This document shows positions 17,524-25,778 of a stretch of DNA of 64,000 nucleotides, piece after piece; the first letter of the stretch is position 1; the number at the start of each line of letters is the position of its first letter. Below the pieces are notes generated by a model that ran no database searches, was not told the origin of the DNA, and was given only the letters and a program-made list of their open reading frames with translations. A program made the position numbers and the translations under genes. The stretch comes from JBBDJB01 sp040880125 (GTDB lineage Bacteria; Planctomycetota; Planctomycetia; Pirellulales; JBBDJB01), in contig JBBDJB010000043.1 in assembly GCA_040880125.1 (NCBI GenBank), positions 1 to 64,000 on the forward strand. The letters are read 5' to 3'.

Positions 17524-17551
17524 ACTCCCTCTCCCTCTGGGAGAGGGCGCG
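17524..17551. repeat. CCCTCTCCC/GGGAGAGGG palindromic repeat (P6)
   Basis: CTCCCTCTCCCTCTGGGAGAGG, a half-unit of the family expanded at 48541-48985. It lies between the sigma and anti-sigma genes. Confidence 0.6.
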
Positions 17552-17586
17552 CAACCGAAGTAGAACACTGAGTCGAATCGCGACGC

Positions 17587-17612
17587 GCACAGACAGGAAT
17601 GTCTGTGCCACC
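17587..17612. repeat. Dispersed 24-bp palindrome, family P1 (inverted copy)
   Basis: GCACAGACA, GGAA, TGTCTGTGCC followed by ACC; inside the sigma/anti-sigma intergenic gap, so part of a presumed transcript. Confidence 0.8.
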
Positions 17613-17668
17613 CACAATAAAAAATGGCTGTGCTACCCAACTCGAAGAACTGTTAACCACCGATCGCC

Positions 17669-18199
17669 ATGAACCCTGCTGACGCCTCCACCACCGACCC
17701 CGACCGCGCCCGAGAAGAGCTGGTCGCCTATCTCGACGGCGAGCTGGATGTCGAATCGAGCGGCCGGATCGAGCAGCTTGTGGCCACCGACACTACGTGC
17801 CGCGACGAGCTGGTGCGGCTCGAGCGTGTGTGGGGCGTGCTGGATCATCTGCCTCGGGCGACCGTCGATGAATCGTTCACCCGCACGACCGTCGAGATGG
17901 TCGCGGTTCAGGTCGAGCACGAGGTCGAGAAGCAGAAGTCGGTGATGCCGCGGCGGCGTCTATCGCGGCGGATCGCCCTGGCCACGATTGTCGTGTCGAC
18001 GGCCGTGATCGGCTACTTTTCGGTAATACTCATGTGGCCCGATCCCTCCCGGCAGTTGCGGCGCGCTCTGCCCGTCGTGCAGCACGTGGACGCGTACACG
18101 CAGGTGGCCGAGGACGAGAACTTCAAAGAGTTCCTCTACAGGCTGCACGAGAGCGGCATGTTTGCCGAGGAGACAAGCTCCAATGTCCCTTCGCGGTGA
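17669..18199 (+). CDS. Membrane-bound anti-sigma factor (putative)
   Basis: 176 residues. The N-terminal domain (EELVAYLDGELDVESSGRIEQLVATD) is the usual anti-sigma helix arrangement but without the zinc-binding HxxxCxxC motif (it has a single Cys region, TTCRDEL). A transmembrane helix follows (IALATIVVSTAVIGYFSVILMW, about 108-130), then a C-terminal outside domain with DENFKEFLYRLHESGMF. It probably sequesters the ECF sigma encoded 160 bp upstream. The start ATG at 17669 is clear, and the stop overlaps the next gene by 17 nt, indicating coupling. Confidence 0.78.
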   Translation: MNPADASTTDPDRAREELVAYLDGELDVESSGRIEQLVATDTTCRDELVRLERVWGVLDHLPRATVDESFTRTTVEMVAVQVEHEVEKQKSVMPRRRLSRRIALATIVVSTAVIGYFSVILMWPDPSRQLRRALPVVQHVDAYTQVAEDENFKEFLYRLHESGMFAEETSSNVPSR

Positions 18200-19376
18200 G
18201 TCGTCGCAGGTCGCTACGACAACGGCCGACTTTGGTCCGCTGGCCGGCCGATGGCGCTTAATCGCGCTGTGGGTGGTGGCGCTATTGCTCACCGCGATGG
18301 CCGTCACGCTGGCCGCCACGGCCTTGCGCGGAGGTCAGCCCGGCACGGCGGCACTCCAGCCGATCGCAACGCTGACTGCGGAAGAGAAGGCCCGGCTAGA
18401 GCGCAAGTTCGAGCGGTTCCAATCGCTCCCACCCGAGGAACAGGCCCGGCTGTGGGAAATCCACGGCGAGTTGGAGCTCGACCCGGGCGGCGACGTGCTC
18501 CGCCTGTCGCTCATCCGGTATTCCGACTGGCTCAAGACGGTCACTCCCAGCCAGCGCACCGAAATCCTGGCGTTGATCCCAGAGCTGCGCATCCTCCGCA
18601 TCCGCGAGATCCGCGAGGACCAGGCCAAGCGCCGACAGCGCATCGAGGAGGAATTGGCCGAACAGGAAGCACGTGAGGTGTCGCCGACCGACCGAGATCT
18701 GATCACGAAATTCATGGCTGGTTTTGTCGAGAAGAATCGGGAGCAGATACTCGATAGCATGGAGCGCTCCGACCGGCGGGATTTCTATCGGCGAAACGAT
18801 AGCGATGAAGAAAAGCAACTCGCACTGAGCTGGCAAGTGCTTGGTTCGATGTGGAACCCGCGGGACCGAGACGAAATTCCCCAGAATGCATTGCTGAAAC
18901 ACAACGATGTAGCGCCGCTATTTCTTCAGTTTTCGCAGTCAGGCCGGGACAGGCTCGCCGCGGCCAAGGACGATGAAGACCGGCTGTTGCGCTTCCGCCA
19001 TATGCTCTTCGTAACACTGAATCACGATCCCGAGCAGGGACGCCGGCGTTATCAGGAGCCGCGCATCAGTCAGCAGGCACTCGAGGAGTTCTTCGCGACC
19101 GAACTGGACAACGAGCAGCGCCACTGGTTGCTGAGCCTTCGCAGGGAAGACATGGAGCGCGAATTGCGGTGGCTCTATCTCCGCAGCGGCCTGGACGAAG
19201 CCGCGTGGGGCCGCGGGCGAGGCCGACGAGGAGGTGGCGACCGTGACCGTCGGGGCGACGGGCGCGACGACGATCGCAATAATCGCAGCAACGATGACGA
19301 CGACCGCAGCCGGTCCGACCGTGGCGGCGCGGACGAGCGCCGTGATGAGAACCGGTCGGGCGAAGACCGTAGCTGA
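18183..19376 (+). CDS. Single-pass membrane protein of the ECF triad, DUF3106-like, with charged Arg/Asp/Asn-rich tail
   Basis: 397 residues from the ATG at 18183, overlapping the anti-sigma gene by 17 nt. Residues about 28-52 form one membrane helix (LIALWVVALLLTAMAVTLAATAL). The outer part starts with LTAEEKARLERKFERFQSLPPEEQARL, a pattern seen in DUF3106-type proteins, then long charged helices with coiled-coil potential. The last 50 residues are a low-complexity run of Arg, Asp, Asn and Gly. The position behind a sigma/anti-sigma pair suggests a sensory or structural partner of the envelope-stress type; that is inference. Confidence 0.7.
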   Translation: MSLRGESSQVATTTADFGPLAGRWRLIALWVVALLLTAMAVTLAATALRGGQPGTAALQPIATLTAEEKARLERKFERFQSLPPEEQARLWEIHGELELDPGGDVLRLSLIRYSDWLKTVTPSQRTEILALIPELRILRIREIREDQAKRRQRIEEELAEQEAREVSPTDRDLITKFMAGFVEKNREQILDSMERSDRRDFYRRNDSDEEKQLALSWQVLGSMWNPRDRDEIPQNALLKHNDVAPLFLQFSQSGRDRLAAAKDDEDRLLRFRHMLFVTLNHDPEQGRRRYQEPRISQQALEEFFATELDNEQRHWLLSLRREDMERELRWLYLRSGLDEAAWGRGRGRRGGGDRDRRGDGRDDDRNNRSNDDDDRSRSDRGGADERRDENRSGEDRS

Positions 19377-19433
19377 ATTCGTGAGTATTCAGCGAACCCG
19401 AGGCGCATCTGAATTCTCACGAACTCAGCTACA
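19371..19433. repeat. GTAGCTGAATTC-family palindrome pair (P3) between convergent genes
   Basis: GTAGCTGAATTCGTGAG and the reverse GAATTCTCACGAACTCAGCTAC form a large hairpin between the convergent 18183-19376 and sppA genes, next to a TAGGGTCCGC-type half-site at 19442-19455. Confidence 0.7.
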
Positions 19434-19441
19434 CTACCAGC

Positions 19442-19455
19442 AGCGGACCCTACGG
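19442..19455. repeat. Half copy of the TAGGGTCCGC family (P4)
   Basis: GCGGACCCTACGG reads as the complement of the P4 arm; the partner arm is missing or degraded. Confidence 0.5.
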
Positions 19456-20541
19456 TTTGGCGCTCCCCAGCAGATTCGGCAGCCAACTGCACAAGTAGTA
19501 CGCCCGGGGCGCGGCCATATCCACCAGCTTCGCCAGGTCCAGTCCGCGGTTGCCGCTCGATTGCGCACTGGCCACCAGGTCGAGAATCCCCGCAAAAGGC
19601 TCCTCGTACTGAATGACCCGTATGTTCTCGAGGTCCAAGTTCGCCAGCCGGGCCGCTCGCTCGACCGCGTCCTCGACAAAGCCGATGCGGTCAACCAATC
19701 TCTGGTCCCGCGCCTGCTCGGCCGAAAACACTCGCCCGGTGGCCACGTCATCCAGCGCCTGCTCGTTCTCGCGGAAGTGCGGCCGCCCGTAGCGCACCAC
19801 CTCCTTGAACTCCTCGAAGCTCTCGTTGACCAGCGACTGGAGGATCTCTCGCTCCTCTTCGGTCATGGGGTTGGTCGGCGAGGCGAGCTGCTTGAACTTG
19901 CCGCTGACGATCGACTCCTCCTCGATGTTCCAGCTCTCCATCAACCCGGTGACGTTGTAGTACGGGATGATCACGCCGATCGAGCCGGTCCAGGTGGTCG
20001 GCTCGGCGTAGATCGCGTCTTCGGTGTCGCCGACGGCCATGGCGATGTAATATCCGCCGCTGGCGCACAGCCCGCCCATGCTCACCACGATCGGGATCTC
20101 CCGCTCGTCGGACAGCTTGCGAAGATGGTGGTACAGGTAATGGCTTGCGGTTACCGTGCCGCCGGGCGAGTCGACGCGGAGCACGACCGCTTTGACCGCC
20201 TCGTCCCTGCGGACCGAGTCGATCTGTTGCTTGACGTAGCCGTCGGCCTGGAGGATTGCTCCCTCGACGCGGATCACGGCGATTTTCTCATCCGCGACGC
20301 GCGAGCCGGAGTAGAACTTTTCGTCGATTCCGCGCACCTCCGAGAAGTAATCCTCGTAGGCCGACCGTTGGGCCAGGTTGATCAACAGCGAAATCACCAG
20401 CGCCACGGCGAGCAACTTGCCGAAACGCGCGAAGAATCCGCGAGACTGATGCACGACGACCGGCTGAACGGCGGTGGAACGCCCCACCGCATCGCCTTCC
20501 GGCCGCGAAGCACCGCCCTGCGATGCGGACTGCGAATCCAT
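19450..20541 (-). CDS. sppA: Signal peptide peptidase SppA (S49 family), membrane-anchored
   Basis: 363 residues from the ATG at 20541 (MDSQSASQGG). One N-terminal membrane helix (LLAVALVISLLINLA, about residues 45-65) then a single S49 protease domain. Catalytic Ser is in the CASGGYY motif, and the general-base Lys in SGKFKQLASP; WTGSIGVI is the next conserved block. It degrades signal peptides after cleavage and can process membrane proteins. The single-domain size fits the Bacillus type rather than the double E. coli type. Probably monocistronic; its promoter must lie in 20542-20686. Confidence 0.93.
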   Translation of the reverse strand: MDSQSASQGGASRPEGDAVGRSTAVQPVVVHQSRGFFARFGKLLAVALVISLLINLAQRSAYEDYFSEVRGIDEKFYSGSRVADEKIAVIRVEGAILQADGYVKQQIDSVRRDEAVKAVVLRVDSPGGTVTASHYLYHHLRKLSDEREIPIVVSMGGLCASGGYYIAMAVGDTEDAIYAEPTTWTGSIGVIIPYYNVTGLMESWNIEEESIVSGKFKQLASPTNPMTEEEREILQSLVNESFEEFKEVVRYGRPHFRENEQALDDVATGRVFSAEQARDQRLVDRIGFVEDAVERAARLANLDLENIRVIQYEEPFAGILDLVASAQSSGNRGLDLAKLVDMAAPRAYYLCSWLPNLLGSAKP

Positions 20542-20686
20542 GGAAAACCCCCTCCGAGGATAAGTGTACGAGGTGTGGCAAAGCGGTCCGGCCAAGAGTC
20601 CCGGTCCTGGGCGACGCCGGCGGCGCCTTGCGTCTATCTATCAGTTTAGGTTTTCCCTGCCACTGCGCCGACTGCTGGCATTTTCA

Positions 20687-20914
20687 TCCTACAGCGCAAG
20701 CTCGCGGGAAATGGGACTGGCTGCTTATCGCACAATCGCGGGAAATACCTTCAGTGGGCGGCAGCGGCGATAAGATGCCTGTCCCATTTCCAACGCGCAA
20801 GCACGGCCGAAAAAGGGGGATAGGCACGATGCACGCGCCGTTTCATCGTGAGGGGAGCCGTTTTACGCATCGAGCCAGTCCCTTTTTTCGGCCGTGCGAC
20901 ACTGCGCTGTAGGA
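20687..20914. repeat. REP doublet (REPIN-like) with 12-bp terminal inverted repeats
   Basis: Ends TCCTACAGCGCA (20687-20698) and TGCGCTGTAGGA (20903-20914) are perfect inverted repeats. Inside are two hairpins back to back: GGGAAATGGGACTGGC ... GCCTGTCCCATTTCC, then CGAAAAAGGGGGATAGGC ... GCCAGTCCCTTTTTTCGG. The whole is 228 bp, carries no gene, and recurs at 55229-55450 and partially at 24953-25015. The remainder of the gap to 21091 shows no gene. Confidence 0.82.
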
Positions 20915-21091
20915 TCCCTTGTTCGCGGAACAGGGCGCCCCGCCGGAGAACCGCTTCCCCTCCGCATGGCGGTAAAAGGCGGTGCCCGGCGAGAGTTTAC
21001 CACGGCGCAGCGGTGTTGCCAGAAAGCGACCGATAGCGGTAAGCTAAGCCGCTCAGCAACCAGCGGACGCGGTCTTGCAAGGAGTGTCGCG

Positions 21092-21841
21092 GTGATCGTA
21101 GCAGCATCGAGCGAGTGCTTTCCTGATTTAAATTTTGGCGACGTGCTGGAGCGGCTGGTCGACCTGGAGTACACCGCCCTGGAATTGGCCGTTCATGAGC
21201 GCGGCGGGCATCTCCGGCCCTCGCAGGTTTTGGCTGACTTGAACGGGGCCATTGATACCTGCCGAGCGACATTGCGGCTGACGCTCTGCGCGCTGAGCGT
21301 CGACATCGAGGCCGAAGGCGATGCGTACTACGAGCAGTTCGCCGCCTGCTGCAAGCTCGCGAAAGCCACCAAAGTCGTGATCGTCACAGTGCCCGCGGCG
21401 GAATTGGGCACACCGTTCAACGCCGAGATCGAGCGGTTGCGCGAGCTGGTGAAGATCGCCTCGTACGAAGGCGTGGTGGTCTGCCTGAAGACGGAAACCG
21501 GCCGGGTCACGCAGGATCCGGACACCACCGTGGTAATGTGCGACAACGCCAAAGGGCTGCGCGTAACGCTCGATCCGGGCCACCTGATCTACGGCCCGCA
21601 CAAGGGCGGCAACTACGAGCAGCTCCTCAAGTACGTCTCTCACGTACACCTGCGGGACTCGTCCAAGGAGAAGCTGCAGGTCCGCATTGGCCAGGGCGAG
21701 GTCGAATACGGCCGCCTGGTCACGCAGCTCAGCAAGGTCCGCTACGATCGCGCGCTATCGGTGCACATGACGCCGATGGAAGGCGTCGACCACAACGCCG
21801 AGATGCGCAAGATGCGCCTGCTGCTGGAAAGCCTGCTTTAG
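21092..21841 (+). CDS. TIM-barrel sugar isomerase/epimerase-like protein (AP endonuclease 2 fold)
   Basis: 249 residues from a GTG start at 21092; AAGGAG at 21079-21084 with a 7-nt spacing decides this start over the much longer open frame that begins inside the upstream REP doublet. The protein (VIVAASSECFPDLNFGDVLERLVDLEYTALE) has the beta-strand/helix rhythm of the xylose-isomerase-like TIM barrel. Metal ligands appear as LELAVHE (Glu/His), DPGHLIYGPH, HVHLRDS and the final HMTPMEG region. Substrates of this family are sugars or sugar acids; none can be named here. It is monocistronic. Confidence 0.85.
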   Translation: MIVAASSECFPDLNFGDVLERLVDLEYTALELAVHERGGHLRPSQVLADLNGAIDTCRATLRLTLCALSVDIEAEGDAYYEQFAACCKLAKATKVVIVTVPAAELGTPFNAEIERLRELVKIASYEGVVVCLKTETGRVTQDPDTTVVMCDNAKGLRVTLDPGHLIYGPHKGGNYEQLLKYVSHVHLRDSSKEKLQVRIGQGEVEYGRLVTQLSKVRYDRALSVHMTPMEGVDHNAEMRKMRLLLESLL

Positions 21842-22063
21842 CAATCCATTGCCAGCCGTCCGGCGACTTTCGACGCCACAGGCAGGGGCGATCTTTACCC
21901 TCCGGATGCGGGCTCCCTGCCGCTAAAGTGGCATCCGCCGCGGCGGCGTGTTAGATTGCCATTTCAAGCGATGGCCGGGCGAGCCAGCCCCCGGCGTGAA
22001 TCGCCGCTGGCTGTTCCGCAATCGGTTGCCCCCCTCGATATTCCCCCAGCGGAGTCATGCCCC

Positions 22064-23503
22064 ATGCCGTGGATCATGAATCGCCCAGCGGTCGCCGCGC
22101 TCTTCCTGTTGATGGCCTCGGCGTTCGTTACGCTTGCATCGGCCGCTAGTGCCTCGGCGCAGCAGCAGAACGTCGTTCTGTTCGTCGTCGACGACCAGGG
22201 CTTTCAAGCCGGCTGCTACGGCAATCCGGCGATTCAAACGCCGGCCCTGGATCGGCTGGCCGCCGAGGGCATGCGGTTCACGCAGGCCTTCTGTACGACA
22301 GCCAGTTGCAGCGCCAGCCGCTCCGTGATCCTCACCGGACTGCACAATCATGCCAACGGTCAGTACGGGCATGAGCACTCATACCATCACTTCCGCACGA
22401 TGCCCGACGTCCGCTCGCTGCCCGTGCTGTTGTCCGAGGCCGGCTACCGCACTTGCTCGATCGGCAAGTTCCACGTCGGCCCCGAGGAAGTCTACCACTT
22501 CCAGGAGTATCGCAACGGCGGCGTGCAAGGGAACCGCAACGCCGTGCGGATGGCCCAGAATGCGCGGGAGTTCATCGCCGAGGACGACGAGCGTCCGTTC
22601 TTCCTTTACTTCTGCACGAGCGATCCGCATCGCGGCGGAGGGCCAGGAGGCTTCGCCAATTTCAACAATCGCCCCGGTCACTATCCGGGCGTCACGCCGG
22701 TCCACTACGATCCGGCCGACGTCGTCGTGCCGCCGTGGCTGCCCGACCAGCCGGAGGTCCGCCGCGAGTTGGCCGAGTACTATCAGGCGATCTCGCGGCT
22801 CGACCAGGGCTTGGGCGTGCTCTTGAACGCGCTGGAAGAGACGGGCCACTCCGACGACACCCTGGTACTTTTTTTGAGCGACAACGGGCCGCCGTGGCCC
22901 GGGGCAAAGACCAACCTCTACGAGCCCGGCATGCGGCTGCCGCTGGTCGTGCGCCACCCCGGCGCATCGCAGCGCGGTCGCACGACCGACGCGATGGTCG
23001 ACTGGACGGACCTGGCGCCGACGATTCTCGATTGGGCTGGGCTTTCGGACGAACAAATCAAAGCACTGAACATACACGGGCGGTCGTTCCTGCCGGTGCT
23101 CGAGTCCGTCGAGGCCGAACCGCGCAACGAAGTCTTCGCCTCGCACACCTTTCACGAGATCACGATGTACTACCCGATGCGGGTCATCCGCACACCGCGG
23201 TACAAGTACATCCTCAATCTGGCGCACCAGCTTCCGTATCCGTTCGCTTCGGATCTCTACGCCTCGCCCACCTGGCAGGGCGTGCTGGAGCGGGACGATT
23301 CGCGATACGGCAAGCGATCGGTCGAGGCCTACATTCAGCGGCCGCGGCACGAGCTGTACGACCTGCAGGAAGACCCGGACGAGATCCAAAACTTGGCCGA
23401 CAGCCGCGAGCACGCCGACACGGTACGCGGATTGCAGGAGAAGTTGAAGGACTGGCAGCAGCGCACCGGCGACCCCTGGATCTTAAAGTACAAGTACGAG
23501 TAA
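22064..23503 (+). CDS. Secreted type I sulfatase
   Basis: 479 residues from the ATG at 22064 (MPWIMNRPAV). A signal peptide of about 32 residues ends near ASAQQ. VLFVVDDQGFQ holds the first metal-binding Asp pair. The catalytic signature is CTTASCSASRSVILTGL: the formylglycine Cys is in CSASR, with Ala in place of the common Pro (C-x-A-x-R instead of C-x-P-x-R). Further ligands are in IGKFHVGP and LVLFLSDNGP. The C-terminal subdomain ends LKYKYE. It cleaves sulfate esters from polysaccharides in the periplasm. The FG-GAP protein gene follows after 38 bp, probably in one operon. Confidence 0.92.
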   Translation: MPWIMNRPAVAALFLLMASAFVTLASAASASAQQQNVVLFVVDDQGFQAGCYGNPAIQTPALDRLAAEGMRFTQAFCTTASCSASRSVILTGLHNHANGQYGHEHSYHHFRTMPDVRSLPVLLSEAGYRTCSIGKFHVGPEEVYHFQEYRNGGVQGNRNAVRMAQNAREFIAEDDERPFFLYFCTSDPHRGGGPGGFANFNNRPGHYPGVTPVHYDPADVVVPPWLPDQPEVRRELAEYYQAISRLDQGLGVLLNALEETGHSDDTLVLFLSDNGPPWPGAKTNLYEPGMRLPLVVRHPGASQRGRTTDAMVDWTDLAPTILDWAGLSDEQIKALNIHGRSFLPVLESVEAEPRNEVFASHTFHEITMYYPMRVIRTPRYKYILNLAHQLPYPFASDLYASPTWQGVLERDDSRYGKRSVEAYIQRPRHELYDLQEDPDEIQNLADSREHADTVRGLQEKLKDWQQRTGDPWILKYKYE

Positions 23504-23541
23504 ACATTCAACACCGATTCCATCCCTGGAGATGAACCCCT

Positions 23542-24729
23542 ATGCACCGCGGCATCGCATTTATGTGTCTCGCGGTCCTGTTGCCAAGTACCGCCGGGGT
23601 AGCGGCCGAGCCAACAGGAACGATCCGCTTCGAGAAGACCACGCTCGACACCAAGTTCCGCAGCGAAGGGGCCGCGGTCGGCGACTTCAACAGCGACGGA
23701 AAGCTGGACATCGCCGCCGGCAGCGTCTATTACGCCGCGCCGGACTGGAAGATGGTCGCCTTCGAGGACGAAGCCCGCGAGTTCGAGCCGCGTGGCTACA
23801 GCAACTCGTTCTGCAACTTCGCGGACGATCTGAACGGTGACGGCCGCACGGATCTGATCGTCGTCGACTTTCCAGGCGTCCAGACGTGGTGGCTGGAGCA
23901 GCCGGACGCCGCCGGCAAGCCGTGGAAAAAGCACGTCGCCACGCCGGTGACCAACAACGAAAGCCCGCAGTACTTGGACGTCGATGGCGACGGCAGCCGC
24001 GAACTGGTCGCCGCGGTCAATGAGCCCGGCGTCGATCCGGACAGCGACACCCGGCGGATGGCGATCGTCTGGCCGGTCGAAGATCCTTACGCCCTGTGGA
24101 AGATCCAGCCGATCTCGCAGCCGGCAGCGCCGGGCACCCGCAAGTACGATCATGGGCTGGGTATCGGCGACGTGAACGGTGACGGGCGAAACGACGTGCT
24201 CGTGCCGCAAGGCTGGTGGGAAGCGCCCGACCCGCTACGTCAGCCGGAGTGGACCTTTCACGAAGCGCCGCTGGGTGAGTCGGCATCGCAGATGTACGTG
24301 TACGACTTCGACGGCGACGGTGACGGCGACGTGCTGTCGGCCAGCGCCCACAATTATGGCATCTGGTGGCACGAACAGACGCCCGACGGCTGGAAGACGC
24401 ACCTGATCGACAAGAGCTATTCGCAGACGCACGCCGTTTGTCTCGCGGACATCAACGGCGACGGCCTGCCCGACTTCGTCACCGGCAAGCGGTGGTGGGC
24501 GCACGGCGGCAACGACCCCGGCGGCAACGAGCCGGCGGTGATGTTCTGGTACGAACTGAGCCGCGAGAATGGCCGTCCCATCTGGACGCCACACCAGTTC
24601 GACGACGACAGCGGCGTCGGCACGCAGTTCGAAGTGGCCGACGTCGACGGCGACGGTTTGCTGGACGTCGCCACGTCCAACAAGAAGGGCGTGCACTACT
24701 TCCGCCAGGTGCGCGAACCGGCGGAGTGA
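23542..24729 (+). CDS. Secreted FG-GAP/VCBS repeat protein
   Basis: 395 residues with a signal peptide (LAVLLPSTAGVAA, cleaved near residue 22). It is built of seven or so repeats with Ca-binding-like loops: VGDFNSDGKLDIA, DDLNGDGRTDLIV, LDVDGDGSRELVA, GDVNGDGRNDVLV, YDFDGDGDGDVLS, ADINGDGLPDFVT and VADVDGDGLLDVA. This is the beta-propeller FG-GAP layout. Such proteins bind or display polysaccharides and are often beside sulfatases in planctomycetes; here it follows a sulfatase gene in the same direction. A catalytic role has not been shown. Confidence 0.9.
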   Translation: MHRGIAFMCLAVLLPSTAGVAAEPTGTIRFEKTTLDTKFRSEGAAVGDFNSDGKLDIAAGSVYYAAPDWKMVAFEDEAREFEPRGYSNSFCNFADDLNGDGRTDLIVVDFPGVQTWWLEQPDAAGKPWKKHVATPVTNNESPQYLDVDGDGSRELVAAVNEPGVDPDSDTRRMAIVWPVEDPYALWKIQPISQPAAPGTRKYDHGLGIGDVNGDGRNDVLVPQGWWEAPDPLRQPEWTFHEAPLGESASQMYVYDFDGDGDGDVLSASAHNYGIWWHEQTPDGWKTHLIDKSYSQTHAVCLADINGDGLPDFVTGKRWWAHGGNDPGGNEPAVMFWYELSRENGRPIWTPHQFDDDSGVGTQFEVADVDGDGLLDVATSNKKGVHYFRQVREPAE

Positions 24730-24756
24730 CGATCGCATTGTCCCAGCGCAACTGAC

Positions 24757-24794
24757 GGGTGCCACGGCTGGTTTGTTGTCCAGCCGTGCCTTGG
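24757..24794. repeat. Hairpin repeat GGGTGCCACGGCTGG family (P5)
   Basis: Clear copy: GGGTGCCACGGCTGG, loop, CCAGCCGTGCC. It sits just after the FG-GAP gene, in the convergent gap 24730-25143, where it could terminate transcription. The rest of that gap carries only the partial REP element below. Confidence 0.7.
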
Positions 24795-24952
24795 CGTAAC
24801 CAGCCACCGGGGCGCGTTATAACTTTGAAGCTGCAGTAGCGTCGCACTGAAGTGTGCGCTGGGGGTCCTCCGTGGACGGGTTCCTCTTCTCTGTCCACGT
24901 GCGTGCGCTTGGTACGACTTGCGTGAATAGGGTACCCCACCCTCGACGTAAG

Positions 24953-25015
24953 AAGCCTGTCCCATTTCCAACGTGCAAGCGCGGCGAAAAGGGGTACAGG
25001 CTTTGCGCTGTAGGA
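24953..25015. repeat. Partial REP doublet, right half with terminal repeat
   Basis: GCCTGTCCCATTTCCAACG, the arms GCGGCGAAAAGGGG, and TGCGCTGTAGGA at 25004-25015 match the right part of the 20687-20914 element; the left end is missing. Confidence 0.7.
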
Positions 25016-25143
25016 TTGGCATCTCTACCCAGATCTTCACCGGAACCAGAGAAGAGGAACCCGTACTTTTGTAAAGCCGCTTCGCACAGGCACGAGCTGA
25101 ACCCGCGTCTAACTTGCAGTCGGCCTCAGCTCCAAAGGCTTTT

Positions 25144-25605
25144 CTACAGCTCCCGCTCGAAGAACGCCGCGCTCTCCAAGGGGTTGTGATAGTACGCGTC
25201 GGTGGTGCGAAAACCCAGCTCCCGATAAAGCGCCACGGCGGCGTCCATGGTCGAGAGCGTATCGAGCTTCATGGTACGGTAGCCAGCCGATGCCGCTCGG
25301 CGAAATAGTTCCTCGCACAGCCGACTGGCCAGCCCGCTTCTGCGATACGCTGGTCGGACGAAGAGCCGCTTCATCTCGCAGGCGTCGCCCGACAGCGGCC
25401 GCATGGCCACGCAGCCGATCAGTGTGGCGTTCGCATCGGCGACCAGCAGCGCGCCGCGCGGCGGAGCGTATGCGCCCGGCAGATTGGCGAGCTCGTCCGC
25501 AAAGCCCTGAAAGGCCAAGTCGACGGCGAGCTCGTCGGCATATTGGCGAAACAGCGCGGCGACGTCTTGCAGGTCGGACGGCTGGGCGGGCCGGATGTTT
25601 ATCAT
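25144..25605 (-). CDS. GNAT family N-acetyltransferase
   Basis: 153 residues from the ATG at 25605 (MINIRPAQPSD). The longer frame to 25641 runs through a P1 palindrome (25628-25653), whose ATG-containing arm gives a false MSVPP start, so I rejected it. The acetyl-CoA loop is RPAYRRSGLASRLCEEL, followed by ALYRELGF. The start MINIRPAQPSDLQDVAALFRQYADEL is typical of the family. Acceptor unknown. Confidence 0.87.
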   Translation of the reverse strand: MINIRPAQPSDLQDVAALFRQYADELAVDLAFQGFADELANLPGAYAPPRGALLVADANATLIGCVAMRPLSGDACEMKRLFVRPAYRRSGLASRLCEELFRRAASAGYRTMKLDTLSTMDAAVALYRELGFRTTDAYYHNPLESAAFFEREL

Positions 25606-25627
25606 CGCAATCAACCTTGATTCAGCC

Positions 25628-25653
25628 GGTGGCACAGACATTCTTGTCTGTGC
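25628..25653. repeat. Dispersed 24-bp palindrome, family P1
   Basis: GGTGGCACAGACATTC then TTGTCTGTGC, between the divergent GNAT and bioF genes. Confidence 0.8.
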
Positions 25654-25778
25654 ATATTCCTGATTGCCTCAGCGTGACCGCGGCGCGTATCGCACGGACT
25701 GGCGGTATTCTACAATCAACCTTCGCCCCTTTTTCGCGAGACGTCCGACGCGCAACGTCCTGACCAATCCCACTTCCC

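Noticed and set aside
19234..20649. Plus-strand open frame across sppA
   Set aside because: Antisense to a clear SppA and starts inside the low-complexity tail of the previous gene.
20894..21091. Longer N-terminus of the TIM-barrel protein
   Set aside because: It begins in the REP doublet; AAGGAG at the right distance supports the GTG at 21092.
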